From Gonatopus flavifemur (lineage: Eukaryota; Arthropoda; Insecta; Hymenoptera; Dryinidae): a stretch of DNA of 64,000 nt. The translations under genes and the position numbers were made by a program. Position 1 is the first letter of the stretch; each line of letters opens with the position of its first letter. Location of the stretch: the NCBI GenBank assembly GCA_018340375.1, contig JAFFJZ010000009.1, positions 15,578,501 to 15,642,500 on the forward strand. The letters are read 5' to 3'. The notes under the pieces are model-generated. The model worked only from the letters and a program-made list of their open reading frames with translations. It was not told the DNA's origin and searched no databases. Positions 41,930 to 53,299 of the stretch are shown here, in pieces.

Positions 41930-42247
41930 CATATGAATCATTGAACAAATTCTCCAGAATTTAAATTTTGATTCAAGTCAAAGAGAAGCATCTTGATTGT
42001 GACAAGATCCCTGGACGTGACACTGTGAAAGAATTATAGCTTAAAATTCAAAAATCGCCACTGCAATTTCTACCAAGCACTTTCTTCTAAATTTTCAGAT
42101 AAATTTTTCTGAATTCCGAGAAACTTGACTAGATTCTCAGGATACGTTCCGAACTCCAGCTGAAGTCTCATCAAATTCAGTGGGAGTCACATGAAAATTA
42201 GTAGAAACTGAATGTGGAAAATTGGAATCACGTTTCCGGAATTTCCA

Positions 42248-42477
42248 CACAGAGAAAAGTTTATATTAAACATGATAATATTCTTATAGTACTCGTGAGA
42301 TATACTTCATCATGAGGCTCAGGATTCTATTAATTCCAGATAATAACATATTCATGCTTGTAGTCACGAGAGAGTATGGTAAACCCTCGTTTACTTGTGG
42401 TTCGTGACGGCATAATCCAGTATATCCGAGAAGTCCAATATACATATGATAATCTTTAATATAGAATTTTTACTGTG
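42248..42477. mobile_element. MITE, 230 bp, inserted in a tandem unit at CA
   Basis: Sister units read TTTCCATGAGAG without interruption; here the MITE lies between two copies of CA (42246-42247, 42478-42479). It starts CACAGAGAAAAGTTTATATT and ends TTTTTACTGTG. Same family as 21025-21250. The empty sites in sister units make this a clean insertion. Confidence 0.85.
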
Positions 42478-42825
42478 CATGAGAGATTTTCTGACAGTGT
42501 CGATTATTCCACAGAGGGGAATTCTTAGTTGAATTCACCTCTTGATTATTGTGGCCAAGGTACGGACTGACTTTCCAATGGTATTTACCGTGAGGAATTG
42601 TAATTTTGATCATGCTTCCACAGTCCCGTTATGGTGGATTTCATCGTCAGACCAGTCTGTTTCTCGGATACAAAGTACCATTTTAGAATCAACTCTACAT
42701 TTCTCTCCGTGTATCAACACGGAACGGCCACACACTACATTCATGCGGATTTATCAAACCCTTATACCACGAATTACTTCAACAATTATTGATCACGTCA
42801 ATGAATCTCCCTGATATAATTCCAG

Positions 42826-43043
42826 GATTACTCTGAACATTCAGAGGAATGTCTCGGGGATGATTCAACTATAAATGATCAGAGCGTGAATTCCTCTTCC
42901 TCGACCGCAAGAGGGAAAATCAAATTCTAAAGACATGGAGAGTGCAAAACATGCCATCACGTCATCCACACCAGTTCAAAAGGGATTTAGAGGAACTCAA
43001 AAATTTGTCGAGGTAAATCTGAACAGAATCCACACCAAGAGAG
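42826..43043 (+). pseudogene. repeat-unit exon-like ORF, copy E3 (one-base insertion)
   Basis: Splice-like borders (ATTCCAG and GAGAG/GTAATG) are intact, but the length is 218 nt. An extra base in the CCTCTTCCTCGACC stretch shifts the frame after VNSS. It is the partner of L2, which keeps the frame. Confidence 0.5.
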
Positions 43044-43787
43044 GTAATGGGTAACAGCAAGAGATTGTGTCCTTGAATGCTGTCTAGATGAACTCTCAAT
43101 TCCACACTGTACACGTCCTCTTCAAAATTTCACACCTCCATTATATTCTATCTGTTAGGAGTCAGAATGATCTCTAATGTGTTTATGTCTGACATATTTG
43201 AAACACCATTCTGACTGTAAAAGAATTACATCTCAAAATTCAGAAAACGCCACTGTAATTTCTTTTAGGCACTTTCTTCTGAATTTTCAGAACAATTTTT
43301 CTGAATTCCGAGAAACTTGACTAGATTTTCAGAATACGTTCGGAACCACAGCTGAAGTCTCTTGAAATTCAGTGGAAGTCACATGAGAATTAGACAAAAC
43401 TGAATGTGAAAAATCAAAATCACATTTCCGGAATTTTCATGAGAGATTTTGTGACAGTGTCGATTATTCCACACAGGGAAATTTTTAGTTGAATTCGCCT
43501 TTTGATTATTGTGGTCAAGGTACACACTGACTTTCCAATGGTGTTTACCGTGAGAAATTGTAATTTCGATCATGCTTCCATAGTCCCGTTATGGTGAATT
43601 TCATCGTCAAACCAGTCGGTTTCTCGGATACAAAGTACCATTTTAAAATCAACTCTACATTTCTCTCCGTGTATCAACACGGAACGGCCACACTCAACAT
43701 CCATGCGGATTTATCAAACCCTTATAGCACAAATTACCTCAATGATTGTTGATCAAGTCAATGAATTTACGTGGAATATAATCCTAG

Positions 43788-44003
43788 AATTACTCTGAAG
43801 ATCCAGAGGAATGTTTCGTAGATGAATCAATTATAAATCATGAGAGCGCGGAGTCCTCTCCTCAGCCGTAGGAGGGAAAATCAAATTCTCAAAACAACAA
43901 AAGTACAAAATATGCCACCATGTCATCTACTCCAATTCAAAAGGGATTGAGAGGGATTCAGAAATTTGTCGAGGTGAATCTAAACAGAATCTACACCAAG
44001 TGA
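43788..44003 (+). pseudogene. repeat-unit exon-like ORF, copy E4 (broken)
   Basis: Starts after ATCCTAG with NYSEDPEECFVDESIINHES, then a TAG interrupts after SSPQP. The downstream part QKFVEVNLNRIYTK is still visible before TGA, with the donor site lost as in L1. Confidence 0.5.
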
Positions 44004-44107
44004 GATAACCACTAACAGGAAGAAACTTTGTTTTCGAATGCTGTTTAGATGAACTCTCAATTCTACACGTTACACTCATCCAAAATTTCACACCTTCATC
44101 ATATCCT

Positions 44108-44348
44108 TGGGATGTGCGAACCTTGAGTTCTCCAGTAGAGCCGAACTCGAACCGCACTTCAATCTTATTGCTTAAATCAAACCGACCCCAAAGCGAACTC
44201 TGAATATCTCCTTCAAATCGAACCGAACTTTGAAGCGTCAAACCGAACTCGAACTGAACTTCAAATTTCTTTCGAAGTCCAACTAAACGCGAATCACACT
44301 TTAAAATGTCGAATCGAAGGGAACTCTTCCTACTGTCCCGCACATCTA
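44108..44348. mobile_element. hAT-like MITE, 241 bp (right-arm copy)
   Basis: Inverse of 30555-30800. It starts TGGGATGTGCGAACC and ends GTCCCGCACATCTA. Flanks TCATATCC and TCAAATTC are degenerate 8-bp duplicates. Confidence 0.65.
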
Positions 44349-45084
44349 TCAAATTCTATCTGAGCAAAGCCAGAATGACCCTCAATGTGCTGATTTCTGT
44401 CATGTGTGAAGTACTGTTCTCACTGTGGAAAAAATCCTCTCTGAAAATTCAGAAGACGTGACTGTATTTTCTCACAGGCACTTCCTTCTGAGCTGCCAGA
44501 AAAATTCTTCTGAATTTTTCTCAAGAAACTCGACTAAGTTTTCAGAACACGTTTCGAAATTCAGTTGAAGTTTCTTGAACTTCAGTAAAATCCACCTGAA
44601 AATTAAAAAACAGTGACTGTAAAAAATTACAGTCAAACCTCCTGCATGTTTGAAAGGGATTTCTTTACAATGAGAATAGTGTTTCACACTCAGAAATCAA
44701 TACATTAGAGAGGGTTCTGACTTCTCACAGATAAGATATAATGGATGTGGAGAATTACGTAGGGTTGATGGCCGCCCCATATCAGTCTTGATCTATCCAA
44801 ATGACGGGATCAGCGGAGAAAAGTGTCATCGGAAATTATGGTTTTGCTTTCTAAATCCGAATAAGTACGAAGTGATGAGAATCAGTGGATTTCAGTAGCT
44901 AAGTGGTACCAAGTCTTCCAGTGATTCAACTAATCGAAGACTCAGGACTCGGATCCCCTTGGAATTGATTGAAATGTATATATAAAACGTTCGGATGTTA
45001 CATAAGATACAAACGAGGAAGCTTTGTGCCTATCAATCGGCGGAGTTTTTTGTCTTTTTTGAGACAAGTCAAGACTGTAAAGAC

Positions 45085-45400
45085 TGTAAAGACTGTAAAT
45101 TTTTAAGACAAGTTTAAGATGTCTTATGCAACAATTTCAGATGTTTCGAATTCTTCTCAGGTCTGAAAGAGATCTAAATGTGTTGCGTAACATATTTCAA
45201 ACACATCTCAAACATGTCCTAAGATACGGAATGTTTGTTGAGATAGAATCGACCATTTTTAGACGGCATCTATCAGATATAACACTGCCACTTGACCAGA
45301 CTTGGTTATAGGGACTCCAGGGCACTAATTCGTACACTAACTGGATGGGCTATATAAATCGATATTTTGGGAATGAATCATTGGAGGGCCACTCAGCGCC
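45085..45400. other. right-arm-only segment
   Basis: About 300 bp here has no counterpart in the left arm near 29810-29850, where the flanks join directly. It contains three tandem AGACTGTAA repeats at its left end. Either an insertion in the right arm or a deletion in the left. Confidence 0.55.
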
Positions 45401-45797
45401 CCAAACGCTGGAATAAACCCTGGTGAAAAAAACCGGATGAGAATCCAGATGAAAGCCAGATTGACATGTGACTTTATCGGAGTGTATCCAGATGTGAGTC
45501 CAGATTGTACGGTGATTCCTCATCCTTACCTTATCCAGATTTTAGTATCAAATATTGGCCGGAAACCCGGACAAAGAACCAAATGAAATTCGGGTCGGTC
45601 CAGGTTTGTATCCGATGGTGAAAGCAGTTTCTGCGGCGATTTTTTATCCGATTCAATTCAAACTATATCTGGATTTCAGTTGAAAATATCGGTTGGAATC
45701 CCAGATGGAACCTGGACCAGGAATCAGATGGAACCCGGATGGATCTGAACTGAATCCCCGAATGTATTCTGACTTGAACACGGGTTCTGCAGCTATA

Positions 45798-46028
45798 CAC
45801 TGAAAAAAAAGGAGAGTAAAAATATCGTCAACGTGGAAATGTAGTTGGAGTTACCACAATTTCAGTGTATTCTACAGCGGCGAGGGTAAGATATACTTCA
45901 GCTGGTGTATATCTTACATTCGCCATCACAAAATCAACTAAAACTGTGATAACTCCAACGACATTTCGGCAGTTGGCGATATTTTTACTCTGGCGCATGT
46001 AAACTCAACAGCTCCCTTTCCCTCCGTG
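45798..46028. mobile_element. palindromic TA-type MITE, 231 bp (right-arm copy)
   Basis: Mirror of 29175-29405. TA flanks at 45796-45797 and 46029-46030 are both kept, whereas the left copy has lost one. Confidence 0.8.
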
Positions 46029-46809
46029 TACTTCATCCGCTTCAACATGGATCACTCTTAGATTTCATAACCAAATATACGGATGCAACCCGAGTAAGGC
46101 AAATCGAGTAGAGGAGACCGGGACCATTATCCACACGAGTCAGTAGGCGCATCAGTCCTAATTCGTTTCTTCCTCGTCGAGCGGCTTTGCTATCGACATA
46201 GTGTAACACGGAGATCACTCACTTCATCACTTATGTCGGAAACGTGTTCATCAATTGCTTTGATGCACTAATAATCAGAAATTCTTGTATTTATGAAACG
46301 AAAGTATTTTCCACTCTTGCATTCCTAAAGTATTTTGAGAGTTTGATGTATCATTAGTGAAGCTGAATTTATCTCATGGCCCCGGTAGCAAGTGAACGTT
46401 GTATATATACTATGCAAGTTCATAGTATATCCCGATATGCTATGAACGTGCGTAGTATATATATGACGTTCGCTAGCTCCTTGGGGGTTTGGTCATCTTC
46501 AAAACCACATTCGTGGTTATAAATTCGTGTATACAAATCACGAACTTTCACGCCACATGTTGTGTGTGAAAAATTGTGGTGAATATCCCATTCAACTCCC
46601 GTCGGGGTGAGTAGGCCCACACTGACAAACAAGTAACAATCGTACGGACATATTGAGTAGTTGTCACAGCTACCAACAAAAAATTCTTCCAATGAATTTG
46701 CTATCAGTTTCTAATATGACCAGTTATATAAACTGAGAGAAAAATTGGCTCGATCATGAAGAACATATTTTCTTGTTCTAAGGAATGTTTCCTCTCATTC
46801 CAAGGAGAT

Positions 46810-47050
46810 CCCAACCAGCATTCAGGAATCTTGAAGGTGTCTTGCTAAGACTTCTTTGAGATATCGTATGAAATCCGAAAAGATGTCTTATGAAACACGA
46901 TAAGACCATTTCAAGAACGATTCAATTTTCAAGAACGAATCGTTGTTGAATTGTTCTTATCGTGTTCCATAAGACATCTTCACGGATTCTATACGATACC
47001 TTAAAGAAGTCTTAGCAAGACATTTTCAAGATTTCTGAAGGTTGGTTGGG
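46810..47050. mobile_element. palindromic MITE, 241 bp (right-arm copy)
   Basis: Mirror of 27981-28221, same length, CCCAACC termini. Confidence 0.8.
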
Positions 47051-47577
47051 ATGTGGGCTTGGAATAAGAAAATTTCTCCGATATCATGCTGTAGAGCTTA
47101 ATACTGAGTGAATAATTTCGTCTTCTGAAGACCTACCTACCTTCCCTACATAGGGCGCCAACTCGTCCCAATGGTGAAACATGTAGGTACAGTTGAACTG
47201 AGCCGATTCAAAATCATTTCGTGGGTCTGGGGATGAGTTTTGGACCCTCAAAATATTATCATAAGATGCCAAGGATATGAGTTCGATGAAAGTTCATCAT
47301 GAAATATCTTCCGTTGACCCTTCAAGTACCAACTTATGAAGCAGATAAGGTAGAATGTTTTTTTTCTTTTCTTTGCATCAGAAATGATGTAAGGAATCGA
47401 AAATCGGTGGAAAACAAACTTATAAACTTTTTTGTTTTCCAACGGTTTCAACCGTTCGCGCTGCCACACTGGGGTGTATCGCATCGCAAACCCCAGAAGA
47501 CTGGAGTTTGAAGTACGTGAGGAGGATACTAGCGACCATATTGAATCTCTCTTCCTATCATATAGGCCTGTTTTTTT

Positions 47578-47925
47578 CTAACCAACGTGCTCGATCGGTA
47601 TAATCGCCACTATCACCTCAATAGAAAAATTAATGTCAATAACCACATCGGTCAAGAATTGAATCTAGCCACTTGCTTTCCAGGCACATATCATTTATCT
47701 GGCAGCGCTAGTCTCTCTCCATTTTCATTCTAACAATAAAAAATTAAGTCGGTTTCAAAAAACAAGGAAATCAATTTTTCCATAAATTTCACCAGTCATC
47801 TATCGAGATAATCACCTTCTCTGAAGAAATCCCATTTGATACTATTTTCTATCATATGAGGTCATCTCAGGGGTACTCAGTTGAATTTTTAGAGCATTCA
47901 ATGAAAAATTGAGACTTCTAGAATT
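47578..47925. other. sequence between giant palindrome and Gypsy-B
   Basis: About 350 bp outside the palindrome with no gene. It begins ACCAACGTGCTCGATCGGTA, similar to sequence near 36950 and 27300. Confidence 0.5.
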
Positions 47926-48443
47926 TGTCACGTGTCGATGATATGAGCATATCTGGAAACTCATTAGGAAGGAGATATGTAGAGGAAGAGGGGATTGAGA
48001 AAATTCGAGCAGTCAGTCAGTCAGGTCAATACTCTAAAACCGAAAGGAGATTGAGTCAAAGTCTCATGATAAACACGGAAGCAAATCCTTCCCGAAACAA
48101 ACTAGTACTGATTTATACAATATCCACGTGGACTAATTGAAAAACGAAGGAAGGACGAAAAGGACTCGACTCTCATACTTGGATCCAATAGACTCGACTC
48201 GGTACAAAATGAATTGAAAGGAACAGATTGCTTCAAGGGCTACGTCCGATATTTCTCCTTCTTCATTCGGACTTCATAAAATTAGAGATAAGTAATATTT
48301 GTAAGGTGACACTGTAATCGTTGAGCTCCTTTAATCCATATGGAATCTTATAGAATTTCGATGGTGCCTGATTGTACTTTATTTCAAATATATATTAAAG
48401 AAATAATCAACCACTTCCGGGTTTCGTAAAATAATTTGTAACA
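47926..48443 (+). repeat. Gypsy-B 5' LTR
   Basis: Begins TGTCACGTGTCGATGATATG and ends ATAATTTGTAACA. It matches 53635-54152 base for base in length. It includes the direct repeat CAGTCAGTCAGTCAGG. Confidence 0.95.
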
Positions 48444-48446
48444 TTG

Positions 48447-48462
48447 TGGCACATAACGTGAA
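48447..48462 (+). promoter_or_regulatory. Gypsy-B primer-binding site candidate
   Basis: TGGCACATAACGTG starts three bases after the LTR CA end with the TGG expected opposite a tRNA CCA terminus. I cannot name the tRNA. Confidence 0.5.
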
Positions 48463-48536
48463 AATTCATCAGATACATGTGAGTCTATGCTTATAGAAAA
48501 ATCGAATATTTGTTCACATTCGCCGTATTAATTAAT

Positions 48537-49680
48537 ATGTTCGGTAGGGCATATTCTGATCCGGTCATTATGAATCGCTCGAGGAGCAGAGAATTTGGAA
48601 CACCACCATCTTGTGCAACACCGAGACAAGGCGTACAAAGAGATTTGAATCGATTGGAAAATAACTTGGATCAGCTGAATAGAGAAATAAGGAATATAAA
48701 ATTACAGGGTGAGTACAGGAAATTTGCTGAGATAAAATTACCGACATTTAGAAACGAACGATTAGACAATCCCATAGAGTTTATAGAAGGTTTGAAAGAA
48801 TACTTCTTTTTGAAAAAAATATCCAATGACCATCAACCATACATCATTGAAACGGCTTTGAAAGATCAAGCATTTTGGTGGTTTCAATCTATGAAAAGTG
48901 AAATAAAAAACTTTGATGAATTTAATACAGAATTTTTTAGAACAATTCTCCTCAATTGAGATACAAACGCACATGAAAGAAATGTGGAGAACACGTCAAT
49001 ATGCTAGATCAGATGGATCACTATTATCATTATTTCATGAACAAATAGCCAAAGCATCTCCTTTGGATTCATCGATGAAGGTTTACGAAAGAAATTTCAT
49101 TATACTAAAACAATCACCTATGAAAGTTCAAACAGCCTTAATACCGTGTGATCTATCAAATACGAAGGCAGTTGCTGACGCTATAGCGAAATTAGATTGT
49201 ATCACAGAATTCAATCATTTGCCTTATAATAATATTGGAGGGAACACAAGAAATAAAACGGATGTGACCTGGAATTCAAATTGTCATAAACCTTTCAATA
49301 CACATCGAAAATGGAATGATAAAGCTGACTATCAAAATACCGGTAATATTGAATCTCAGAATAAAAACATGACATACACTGAAGACAGAGATAGATATGG
49401 AAACAAACAGAATCGCGATGACGTAAGGTATCAAGATAGAGTATATAATAACAGTGATAATCAACGTGATACAAACTATACAAGAAGAGCAGGAAGTGAA
49501 AATTTCAATGAATATAATCATCCAATGAATAGAAATACGTATAACAAAAGTTGTTATTCAAGAAACCATCGAAATCAATATCTTAATGATGAAAATTCCG
49601 GTACTATTACAGATAGAGATAATCAACGGAAACAAAAAACTCGAATTGAAAATAATCGTGAACATAAATATAATAGATAA
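48537..49680 (+). pseudogene. gag: Gypsy-B gag, frameshifted
   Basis: ATG 48537 begins MFGRAYSDPVIMNRSRSREF. A coiled-coil-like LNRLENNLDQLNREIRNIKL precedes a capsid-type core (KLPTFRNERLDNPIEFIEGL, ALKDQAFWWFQSMKSEIKNF). Near 48935-48950 the sense switches by one base and resumes IEIQTHMKEMWRTRQYARSD, ending in an Asn/Arg/Asp-rich tail (YQNTGNIESQNKN, RYGNKQNRDD) at TAA 49678-49680. There is no CCHC knuckle; the basic Asn/Arg-rich tail may bind RNA instead. Upstream in-frame TTG codons are inside the leader and unlikely starts. Confidence 0.85.
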
Positions 49681-49805
49681 AAAAGAAACATGGTAGCTTC
49701 AGCTCAAGTGCATAGGGAAATGAATCGAAGTAGTATGGATGATATTGTAGAATATAATGATTCAGTTGTTGATAGAGAACAGGATAATGCTTTAAACGAA
49801 TACAT

Positions 49806-50327
49806 GACTCGGATAAGGGTCCCATCTCGAGTCAAAATGATACTTCGACATCCGAGGACCTTATATATGATATTCAGGATAACTCGAATACTTCAATTGG
49901 AAGTTTAGAGAAGAACGATACTTCATGTCCAATAATTGATGTGAGGGTAGATAAAAAAATAATAAAAGCATTGATTGACAAGGGAAGTGAAATATCTGCA
50001 GTTAATGAAAAAGATTTTTCATCATGGGAATTTGAGGGAAAAGAGAAGTTGATTCTTCCCGTCGATAATATCAGAATTAAAATGGCCTCAGGGAGTAAAC
50101 AGATAAAAGTAAAAAGACAAATCAAATTGTGCATAAGAATTGAAAATCGAGAATTCAACTGTATTTTTTTGATAATACCTCATCTAAATCACTCTATAAT
50201 ACTGGGTAATGATTGGTTAAAAACGTACAAGAGTAAAATAGACTATGAAAAACAAGCAATAATTTTAGATGAACAAGCAATGAGATTCAACAGAGATAAA
50301 CAAGGAGAAAGTTTACAAATTCAATGA
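49806..50327 (+). pseudogene. Gypsy-B aspartic protease region, altered active site
   Basis: Pol opens here in the frame one base back from gag: DSDKGPISSQNDTSTSEDL leads into VRVDKKIIKALIDKGSEISAV. The active-site triad D-(S/T)-G is D-K-G in this copy. The flap and second signature (SIILGNDWL) are present. TGA at 50325-50327 interrupts the frame, which then continues without shift into RT. Confidence 0.8.
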
Positions 50328-51365
50328 GTACAGAATAGTAATATCCCCGGATTTTTGAATGACAGTAACGTATCGTGTGAAATGAATGATGATGAAATTT
50401 CTGATCGTTTGAATGAACATAAATTATGTCACTCAAAGGACGGTGAGTCAAATGCGTGTGAAATTTCACATGATTCATGCATTGTTAATAATTTGAAGTC
50501 AAAGGGATCAATTACTCAAACTAATAAGACTCGAAGTGTGAGTGGGAAAAATGACTTTCAAAAACAGGTAATTGAAATGGTAACAAGAATAAAAAACATC
50601 ACTGATGAAGAACGGAAACAATTAATATCATTATCTTACAAATACGAAAAAATTTTTTCATCAAGACCAGGTCTCACAAATATGTATACACATCATATTA
50701 TAGTGACGTCAAATGAACCAATAATGAGGAAAAGTTATCCGGTACCTACTGCGTATAAAGCAGAAGTTGACAAAGGAATAGAATCAATGCTGAAATTGGG
50801 TATAATAGAAAAAACAATTAGTGAACATTGCAATCCGATTGTCATAGTTGAGAAAAAAGAAAAAGGTATGAGAATTTGCTTGGATGCACGGCATTTGAAC
50901 AAAATCGTAGTTTCAGAAAACGAATGTCCATCAAAGATAGAAGAAATAATGCAAAACCATGAAGGAGAAAAACTTTTTACTACATTAGACCTCAATCAGA
51001 GTTACTATCAAATCCCCCTTGATGAAAAATCAAGACCTTTCACACCTTTTTTGTATATCGGTAAACAATATCAGTTCAAAGTAGTTCCATTCGGATTAAA
51101 AACTGTGAGTAGCGCATTTATAAGAGCATTGCGTAGAGCTATTGAAAGTACTTGCGAAAATTTCACTATTTGTTACGTAGATGATATTTCAGTCAAATCA
51201 AAAACTTTTAATGACCATTTAAGGCACTTGAGTGAATTGTTTGAACAATTAGAGAAAACTGGTTTCACGTTAAAACTGAATAAAGCACGGGTTTGTCAAA
51301 CAGAAGTTAATTTCTCAGGATTCATTTTGTCAACGAGAGCGATTCAACCCGACCCAGAAAAATAA
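50328..51365 (+). CDS. Gypsy-B reverse transcriptase
   Basis: Open in the same frame as protease from 50328 to TAA 51363-51365. RT motifs in order: KLGIIEKTISEHCNPIVIVE, RICLDARHLNKIV, LFTTLDLNQSYYQIPL (first catalytic Asp), KVVPFGLKTVSSAFIRAL, FTICYVDDISVKS (YVDD box) and VNFSGFILS. All catalytic aspartates are present. A one-base shift in an A-run near 51360 moves the downstream tether and RNase H into another frame. Confidence 0.9.
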   Translation, partial: VQNSNIPGFLNDSNVSCEMNDDEISDRLNEHKLCHSKDGESNACEISHDSCIVNNLKSKGSITQTNKTRSVSGKNDFQKQVIEMVTRIKNITDEERKQLISLSYKYEKIFSSRPGLTNMYTHHIIVTSNEPIMRKSYPVPTAYKAEVDKGIESMLKLGIIEKTISEHCNPIVIVEKKEKGMRICLDARHLNKIVVSENECPSKIEEIMQNHEGEKLFTTLDLNQSYYQIPLDEKSRPFTPFLYIGKQYQFKVVPFGLKTVSSAFIRALRRAIESTCENFTICYVDDISVKSKTFNDHLRHLSELFEQLEKTGFTLKLNKARVCQTEVNFSGFILSTRAIQPDPEK

Positions 51366-53299
51366 AAGCAATACAGGAAATCCCGAAACCAAATAATAGG
51401 GAAGAACTCCAGCGATTAATCGGTATTTGCAACTACTATCGTAGATTCAGTGTCAAACACGCCGAATTAATAGATCCTTTTAGGTCTTTGTTAAGTGAAA
51501 AAAATAAATTCATATGGACATGAAAACACGATCATGCTTTGAAAATTTTAAAACAAAATTTTGTAGAGTCAGTTATGTTGAGACATTATAAACCCGAAGG
51601 AATGTTCAAATTACAAACAGACGCTAGCCGACAGGGAATAAGTGCGATTTTATATCAAATTGATGAGAACAACGATCATCGAATAATATCGCTAGAAAGT
51701 CGATGCTTATCAAAACATGAAATCAACTACTCGGTCACAGAAATTGAGTTATTAGCGATAATATATGCATTGAAGAAATTTCGTATGTATCTACTAGGAA
51801 AAGAATTTAAAATCATAAATGATCATCAAGCACTGGCATTTTTTTTTAAAACACCATACGCAAATTCGAGGTTGATACGATGGTCTTTGTATATGCGACA
51901 ATTCGCGTTTGAAATCGAACATTGCAAAGGTCCGGACAATGTAGTGGCGGACTATTTTAGTCGCATCATGAGACAAAGACAAACTAACGACGAATTGACA
52001 GAAAATGTCAAACAATTGGATGAAATAATGAAAACAAATACAAGGAATGAGGTAGGAAAAAATATAGCATCATTAGAAATACATACCTCGATAGTGAGAG
52101 AATTAAAGAATATCAAAAGGTTACGGAAAGAAGATGAAAATAGTAAGTTAATATTGAAAGCTATTGAAGAAAATAATATCAATAGTAGAAGATATAAAAT
52201 ATTTAAGGGTGTATTATTTCATAAAGCAAAAAAATCCCAAAATTGGAAAATAGTCATTCCCGAAAAAATACAAAAACAATTAATTGAGTGGGTTCACATC
52301 AACATTGGACATGGAGGAATCTATGGAACATGGAAAGAACTACTGAATCATTATCATTGGAAAAATATGAAGAAACAAGTAAAAAATTGGGTTAGATGCT
52401 GTGATCTATGTCAGCGTACAGAGCCTTTAAATTATACAATGGAAGGTAAATACAAATTGGTGAAAACAACTCAACCAAAGGAAATGATATCGGTAGACTT
52501 ATATGGACCTTTACCAATTAGTAGAGGGGGAGTCAAGTTTTTGTTCGTCATTTTAGATGTATTCTCGGAATTCATCAAATTATATCCACTCAAAACAGCT
52601 ACGACAAAAACATGCTTGAATGCGTTACTAGATGAGTACTTTGTTGATATCGGAAAACCTAAAATTATTCTCAGTGACAATGGGTCCCAGTTCACATCGC
52701 ATATATGGGACATAACGTTGCAGAAATATGATGTGAAGACTGTGTTTTCTTCAATACGTCATCCACAATCCAATCCGGTGGAGCAACAAATGAGAGAATT
52801 AGGAAGACTATTCAGGACGTATTGTCACGAACAGCACACCAAATGGGCATGTTACGTGAATAAAATAGAAGCTTTGATGAATTTGACTGCACATCATACG
52901 ACTGAATTCACACCGTATGAATTGCATTTTGGGAAAAACCCACGAGCAAAAATAAGACAGGTGATTGAATTCCCCGATGAAATACAAATAGATCAAAAAA
53001 CAAAAATACAAATAGCAAATAGGAGAATTGAAAGGGCGTTTGAAAAAAGAGCCAAGAGGCAAAGAAAAATTTCGGAAATCGAATTAAAAGAAGGTGATTT
53101 GGTACTTGTAAAGTTGCCATGTCCATCAAAAGCTATCAATAAAGAGATACATAAATTCTTTCAAATTTTTCATGGACCCTACAAAATAACTAAAGTCATG
53201 GGTAATGCTTGTGAAATTGTGAAAATAGAGAATCCGGAGGAAATTATTGGAATTTATAATAGAACCAATCTCCGCAAATATAATGCACTCACCATGTGA
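51362..53299 (+). CDS. Gypsy-B RNase H and integrase
   Basis: The frame begins IKAIQEIPKPNNREELQRLI (RT tether), has a TGA at 51521-51523, then is open for 586 codons. RNase H residues: LQTDASRQG (Asp), SVTEIELLAIIYALKKFRMY (Glu), INDHQAL (Asp), NVVADYFSR (Asp), all intact. Integrase: zinc module WVHINIGHGG and CCDLCQ; triad SVDLYGPLP, LSDNGSQF, SNPVEQQMRE; GPY module FHGPYKITKV. There is no chromodomain. Apart from the TGA and the shift from RT, this half of Pol looks complete. Confidence 0.92.

Larger units (their letters stand above)
39298..42021. mobile_element. 2.7-kb non-autonomous LTR-type insertion in the right arm
   Basis: The tandem unit is interrupted here: ...CATTCTTACTG at 39297 resumes as CACTGTGAAAG at 42021. 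The sequence ACTG occurs on both sides (39294-39297, 42022-42025), a likely 4-bp target duplication. The insert has one LTR-like end with promoter, a satellite array and a MITE, but no gag or pol and no second LTR. It is probably a deletion derivative. Confidence 0.65.
37195..47577 (-). repeat. giant inverted repeat, right arm
   Basis: Inverse complement of 27459-33708 but longer (about 10.4 kb). It contains one extra tandem unit (about 38340-39297), a 2.7-kb insertion (39298-42021), a 230-bp MITE (42248-42477) and about 300 bp at 45085-45390 not present in the left arm. Removing these gives a length close to the left arm. The outer boundary is at GGCCTGTTTTT near 47577 and the inner at about 37195. 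Confidence 0.9.

Noticed and set aside
44088..44352. 141-codon ORF reading RFEFGLTLQSSVRFEGDIQS and similar
   Set aside because: It is the translation of GTTCGG-type internal repeats of a hAT-like MITE.
49276..50158. Minus-strand hydrophobic ORFs opposite Gypsy-B gag and protease
   Set aside because: AT-rich shadows; hydrophobicity comes from the inverse of Asn/Lys/Arg codons.
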